A DNA stretch of 64,000 nt, taken from NCBI GenBank assembly GCA_020199775.1, contig JAIVJZ010000040.1, forward strand, positions 186,001 to 250,000, written 5' to 3'. This document shows, one piece after another, positions 61,313 to 64,000 of this stretch. Each line of letters starts with the position of its first letter. The stretch's first letter is position 1. Position numbers and translations under genes: made by a program. The DNA is from Acidobacteriota bacterium (GTDB taxonomy: Bacteria > Acidobacteriota > Blastocatellia > Pyrinomonadales > Pyrinomonadaceae). The notes beneath the pieces are model-generated. The model was given only the letters and a program-made list of their open reading frames with translations, made no database searches and was not told the DNA's origin.

Positions 61313-62416
61313 TCACTCGTGTGCCAAAGCGTTGACCGGATCGAGATTCGCCGCGCGCACGGCCGGGTAGAGCGCGCCGAGGACGCCGCCGCCGACGCCA
61401 ATGGCCGCCGCCACGAGCGCCCAACGCCAACCGTACTCGAAGAGCAACCCGTAGGCGCGGTTGATCAAATAGCCCGCGACGAACGAGACGGCGAAGCCCG
61501 CGACGAGGCCGAGCAGGCTGATCACGAACGCCTCCCGCTCGATCACGGAGACGATGTAGCCGCGCGACGCGCCGAGCGCCTTGAGCATCCCGATCTCCCG
61601 CGTCCGCTCCGTGATCGTCGTGTACATCGCGAGCATCACGACGAGGCCGCTCACCACGGCCGACAGCCCGACAAGCGCGCGCAGGAAGACGCCGAGATAA
61701 GGAATCGTCTTCTCGATATTCGTGATGATGTCGCGCGTCAACTGTATCTTGTTGCCCTGCGTCGAAGGCTGCGACTCGATGCGCCGCACGACGGCGAGCG
61801 GGTCGATGCCGTCGCGCGTTTTGACGAGAATGTAGGAACACTTCCCCGGCGCTTCGAGCGCGTCCTGCATCGCCGCCAGAGACATCTTCACGCGCGCGCC
61901 GGATTCGGGGGCGTACACGCCGACGATCCTGTAAGGCTTGCCGCCGAAGAGCGCGAGCGAGCCGCCGACGCCCGTGTTGCCGTTGCGCGCCTTCGTCTCG
62001 TCAATCACGATCTCGTCCACGGCCGAGGGCGCGCGCCCGTCCACCAGACGCATCTCGTTCATCGCGGCGAAGGCGTCCCAGTCAACGCCCTCCACCTGTT
62101 CGAAGCCGAAGCCGCGCCCGCCCTGAAACACGTAGCGAATGATGGGCACGGCCTGCGCGACGCCCTCGACCTTCAACAACTCGTCCGCGTATTTCGTGCT
62201 CAAATTCGCCGTCGAAGTCGTCAACTCCATCCCGCCCGGACGGGTGAAGATGATCTCGGCGCGCAGGTTCGACGAACGCCGCTGCAAGTCGTTCGACATG
62301 CCGCGCGACAGCCCCGTGAACAGCATCACCAGACAGACGCCGAGCGCCACCCCCGCGATGCTGACGAGCGCGCGCAAGGGACGCTGGCGGATATTATTGG
62401 CGACAAGGCTCTCCAT
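61313..62416 (-). CDS. ABC transporter permease, LolC/E/MacB-like
   Basis: 367 residues with the MacB/FtsX topology: TM1 near the N-terminus (PLRALVSIAGVALGVCLVMLF), a large periplasmic domain (about 45-240) and three C-terminal TM helices (LVGLSAVVSGLVVMLAMYTTI, AFVISLLGLVAGFAVSFVAGY, WALVAAAIGVGGGVLGALY). The coupling helix TREIGMLKALGASRGYIV and the ending PVNALAHE are typical. Such permeases release lipoproteins or other lipids from the inner membrane. ATG 62416 selected. Confidence 0.88.
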   Translation of the reverse strand: MESLVANNIRQRPLRALVSIAGVALGVCLVMLFTGLSRGMSNDLQRRSSNLRAEIIFTRPGGMELTTSTANLSTKYADELLKVEGVAQAVPIIRYVFQGGRGFGFEQVEGVDWDAFAAMNEMRLVDGRAPSAVDEIVIDETKARNGNTGVGGSLALFGGKPYRIVGVYAPESGARVKMSLAAMQDALEAPGKCSYILVKTRDGIDPLAVVRRIESQPSTQGNKIQLTRDIITNIEKTIPYLGVFLRALVGLSAVVSGLVVMLAMYTTITERTREIGMLKALGASRGYIVSVIEREAFVISLLGLVAGFAVSFVAGYLINRAYGLLFEYGWRWALVAAAIGVGGGVLGALYPAVRAANLDPVNALAHE

Positions 62417-62423
62417 AAAAGAT

Positions 62424-62501
62424 GGTGAATCGTGAATCGTCAATCGTGAATAGAGAAAACCTGTCTTCTTCTATTTACGATTCACGATTGACGATTCACG
62501 G
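62424..62501. repeat. Period-7 hairpin, family A, copy 6
   Basis: Arms 62424-62453 and 62471-62501 (GTGAATC, GTGAATC, GTCAATC, GTGAATAG) around AGAAAACCTGTCTTCTT. It lies between the permease and the LolB-like lipoprotein genes; the stop of the latter (62496) overlaps the right arm. Confidence 0.9.
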
Positions 62502-63557
62502 CTTTCTGGCGTCCAGATCAACTTCCGGCAGGTTCGACTTATTTTCCAACACGAACACGTCGGCGGGCCACGGCTGATCCACTTTGACGGCTTCGGGCAC
62601 TTGATAGCTGATGCGCAGCGAGTAGCGATCCTGCGGGCGCGTGATTTCGATGTCGGCCGGGAGCGTGTACTTCGTCGTCTCGCCGAAACTCTTCGGGTTG
62701 CGATAAATCACGTCGGTCGTCAACTCGCCGCGCTCGCCGAACGTTTGCAGCCGCGCCAGACTGATCTCGCCGTAGCGGTCGAACCAGAAGCGGCGCAAGA
62801 GGCGCGCGCGCCCGTCCGTCTCCGGCGCGAGTTCGTCCAACTGGTAATAGCCGCGCACGACGCGCGCGCCTTTCTTCGCGTTCGGCCGCGTGTCGATGTC
62901 TTCGGCAAACGCCTCGCTGCGCGCGTAGATCAGGTTCCCGCCCGGCGTGACGCCGACGGGGCGCACGAGCAGCGCGTCCGTGAAGTGCTGCGGGCGCAGG
63001 CCGGAGAAGGCGGAGGCCGCGCGCTGCTGCATCTGCGCCGTCTTCGTCTGGTCGCCCTTGCCGCAGTCAACCTCCGCGCCGCTGTCTATCCTTTGATAAT
63101 TCGCCGTGTTCGTCCCCTTGAGGAAACGCCGCCACCTGTCTTCGCCCTGCAAGACGGCGACGCGGAAACGTTCGCCGTCGGAAGTCATCTCGGCGATCTT
63201 GACGCTGAACGGCCCCTGTATGACGAGGTAAATCTTGCCGTCGCGTTGCAGGATCACGTCGCCCTCGGCCGTGCGATACTTCTCCGTGACGCCGCACTGC
63301 GCGAACGACGTGTCTAAAAACTGGATGTCAATCTTGCCGCGCAGGGATTGCACCTGCGCCATGCGGTTCACCACCTCGATGAGTTCGCCGGGGGCGGCCT
63401 CTTTGAGCGGGGCGAGCAGCGGCGGCACGGTGACCTTGCTCTTGTAGAATCTTGAGCAACCGCTCGCGCCCGCCAGCGACACCAATCCCAAGACTAACGC
63501 CAGCGCGTAACTCTTCTTGCGCGAGCCTGCCCGAAATGAGTTTGAACCGTTCATCAA
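62496..63557 (-). CDS. LolB-like lipoprotein (DUF4292-like)
   Basis: 353 residues with lipobox LAGASGC near residue 34. A long beta-rich domain follows (VQSLRGKIDIQFLD, EGDVILQRDGKIYLVIQGPFSVKIAEMTSDGERFRVAV, DRYGEISLARLQTF). This is the LolA/LolB half-barrel type seen in outer-membrane lipoproteins of such clusters. It is the first gene of the minus-strand group with permease, ATPase and LolA-like carrier, so a role as outer-membrane acceptor is plausible. Confidence 0.75.
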   Translation of the reverse strand: MMNGSNSFRAGSRKKSYALALVLGLVSLAGASGCSRFYKSKVTVPPLLAPLKEAAPGELIEVVNRMAQVQSLRGKIDIQFLDTSFAQCGVTEKYRTAEGDVILQRDGKIYLVIQGPFSVKIAEMTSDGERFRVAVLQGEDRWRRFLKGTNTANYQRIDSGAEVDCGKGDQTKTAQMQQRAASAFSGLRPQHFTDALLVRPVGVTPGGNLIYARSEAFAEDIDTRPNAKKGARVVRGYYQLDELAPETDGRARLLRRFWFDRYGEISLARLQTFGERGELTTDVIYRNPKSFGETTKYTLPADIEITRPQDRYSLRISYQVPEAVKVDQPWPADVFVLENKSNLPEVDLDARKP

Positions 63558-63669
63558 AAAGTGTCAGAGCCGACGCCGGGGAAGCATCCGATTCGGCAAA
63601 ATTCCCTTGAAAACTTAATAGTCGAACCTAACAAAGCACTCAGCCCTTGTCAACGCGCAACGCCGACGG

Positions 63670-63769
63670 AAAAAGGTGAAGGCGAAGGGGTAAGGGGAAA
63701 GGAGAAAACAAAAAGCGTCGCACGGCGAAGCGGCGTCTTCACCTTTCCCCTCCCCTTCACCTTATCCCC
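63670..63769. repeat. Period-7 hairpin, family E, copy 3
   Basis: Left arm 63670-63702 (AAGGTGA, AGGCGAA, GGGGTAA, GGGGAAAGG) and right arm 63741-63769 with the inverse. The loop is about 38 bases. It lies between the PGPGW-type gene and the LolB-like lipoprotein gene. Confidence 0.75.
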
Positions 63770-63773
63770 GGCC

Positions 63774-64000
63774 TCAACTCTCATCCAAAACCAGCGGCGG
63801 GCGGTCGAATCTCCCGCGTATGCGGTTGATGGCGCGCAGCACTTTGGGGCGGCTCACGAGTTTGAGTTCGAGTCGCCGCTTGCCCGGAAAATCGAGCAGC
63901 ATCACGCCCATCAGGATCGTCAGGACGCCCTGCCCCGGCACGCCCGGCAGCGACATCAAGATGCCGAACAACACCAGCATCGCGCCCAGTAAGTTCTTCA
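63774..64000 (-). CDS. PGPGW-type small membrane protein (5' end at or beyond window edge)
   Basis: At least 75 residues. The first internal Met (63980) begins MLVLFGILMSLPGVPGQGVL, and the frame is open to base 64000 through KNLLGA, with an NTG codon cut by the edge, so the true start is at or just outside the window. A TM hairpin is followed by LLDFPGKRRLELKLVSRP and a basic tail. This matches small membrane proteins with the PGPGW-like motif. Function unknown. Confidence 0.65.
   Translation of the reverse strand, partial: KNLLGAMLVLFGILMSLPGVPGQGVLTILMGVMLLDFPGKRRLELKLVSRPKVLRAINRIRGRFDRPPLVLDES

Overview
The window reads as chromosomal DNA of a GC-rich, diderm, heterotrophic bacterium. 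The best guess is Acidobacteriota, probably the Blastocatellia side. Support is indirect: a C-terminal GWxTD-type protein, a VWFA-related protein of the kind common in acidobacteria, BamA/TamB/Lol-like outer-membrane machinery, and 19 intergenic hairpins built from tandem heptamers. No rRNA, tRNA, CRISPR array or prophage was seen. Assignment to a phylum is inference; no marker gene settles it.

Layout. 1-14.7 kb: GWxTD protein tail, endonuclease V and L-aspartate oxidase, a polytopic membrane protein, a two-unit M16 peptidase, SET and YjbR proteins, YceH, two GNAT acetyltransferases, RlmN, a stand-alone DsbD-alpha-like protein, PgeF and AcpS with overlapping divergent starts. 14.8-28.7 kb (minus strand): class A penicillin-binding protein, a 59-residue membrane protein, a patatin, then a cell-envelope block of SurA-like, BamA-like and TamB proteins. 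28.9-36.1 kb (minus strand): RibBA with a degenerate cyclohydrolase half, riboflavin synthase, a SUKH-like protein, cytidylate kinase, threonine aldolase and HemW. A 1350-bp insertion element (30366-31715) with 23-bp terminal inverted repeats and a perfect 8-bp target duplication splits the riboflavin genes. It carries a transposase remnant, a two-TM protein and a 19-residue peptide ORF.

36.4-42.4 kb: a Gly/Ser-repeat ORF with an apparent frameshift, M19 dipeptidase, acetyl-CoA synthetase, PilZ protein and AI-2E-type transporter. 42.4-44.8 kb: a less GC-rich restriction-modification island (nuclease, small Xre controller, divergent D12-class adenine methylase, unknown 121-residue protein) with a perfect 12+12-bp operator overlapping the methylase promoter. 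44.8-54.5 kb: CarA, YIP1/TPR-like protein, signal peptidase I, HU, site-2 protease, a MITE-like element, a coiled-coil membrane protein, a response regulator with GGDEF domain, Crp/Fnr regulator, YacG and a TlpA-like lipoprotein. 54.5-64 kb: pyruvate kinase, an unknown membrane protein, VWA protein, radical SAM protein, and a minus-strand Lol-like operon (LolB-like lipoprotein, permease, ATPase, small anchored protein, LolA-like carrier), then a PGPGW-type protein cut by the window edge.

The signals most worth following are the period-7 hairpins, which recur in at least seven unrelated sequence families but always with a 7-nt unit; the insertion element and its peptide; the degenerate RibBA; and the restriction-modification operator.
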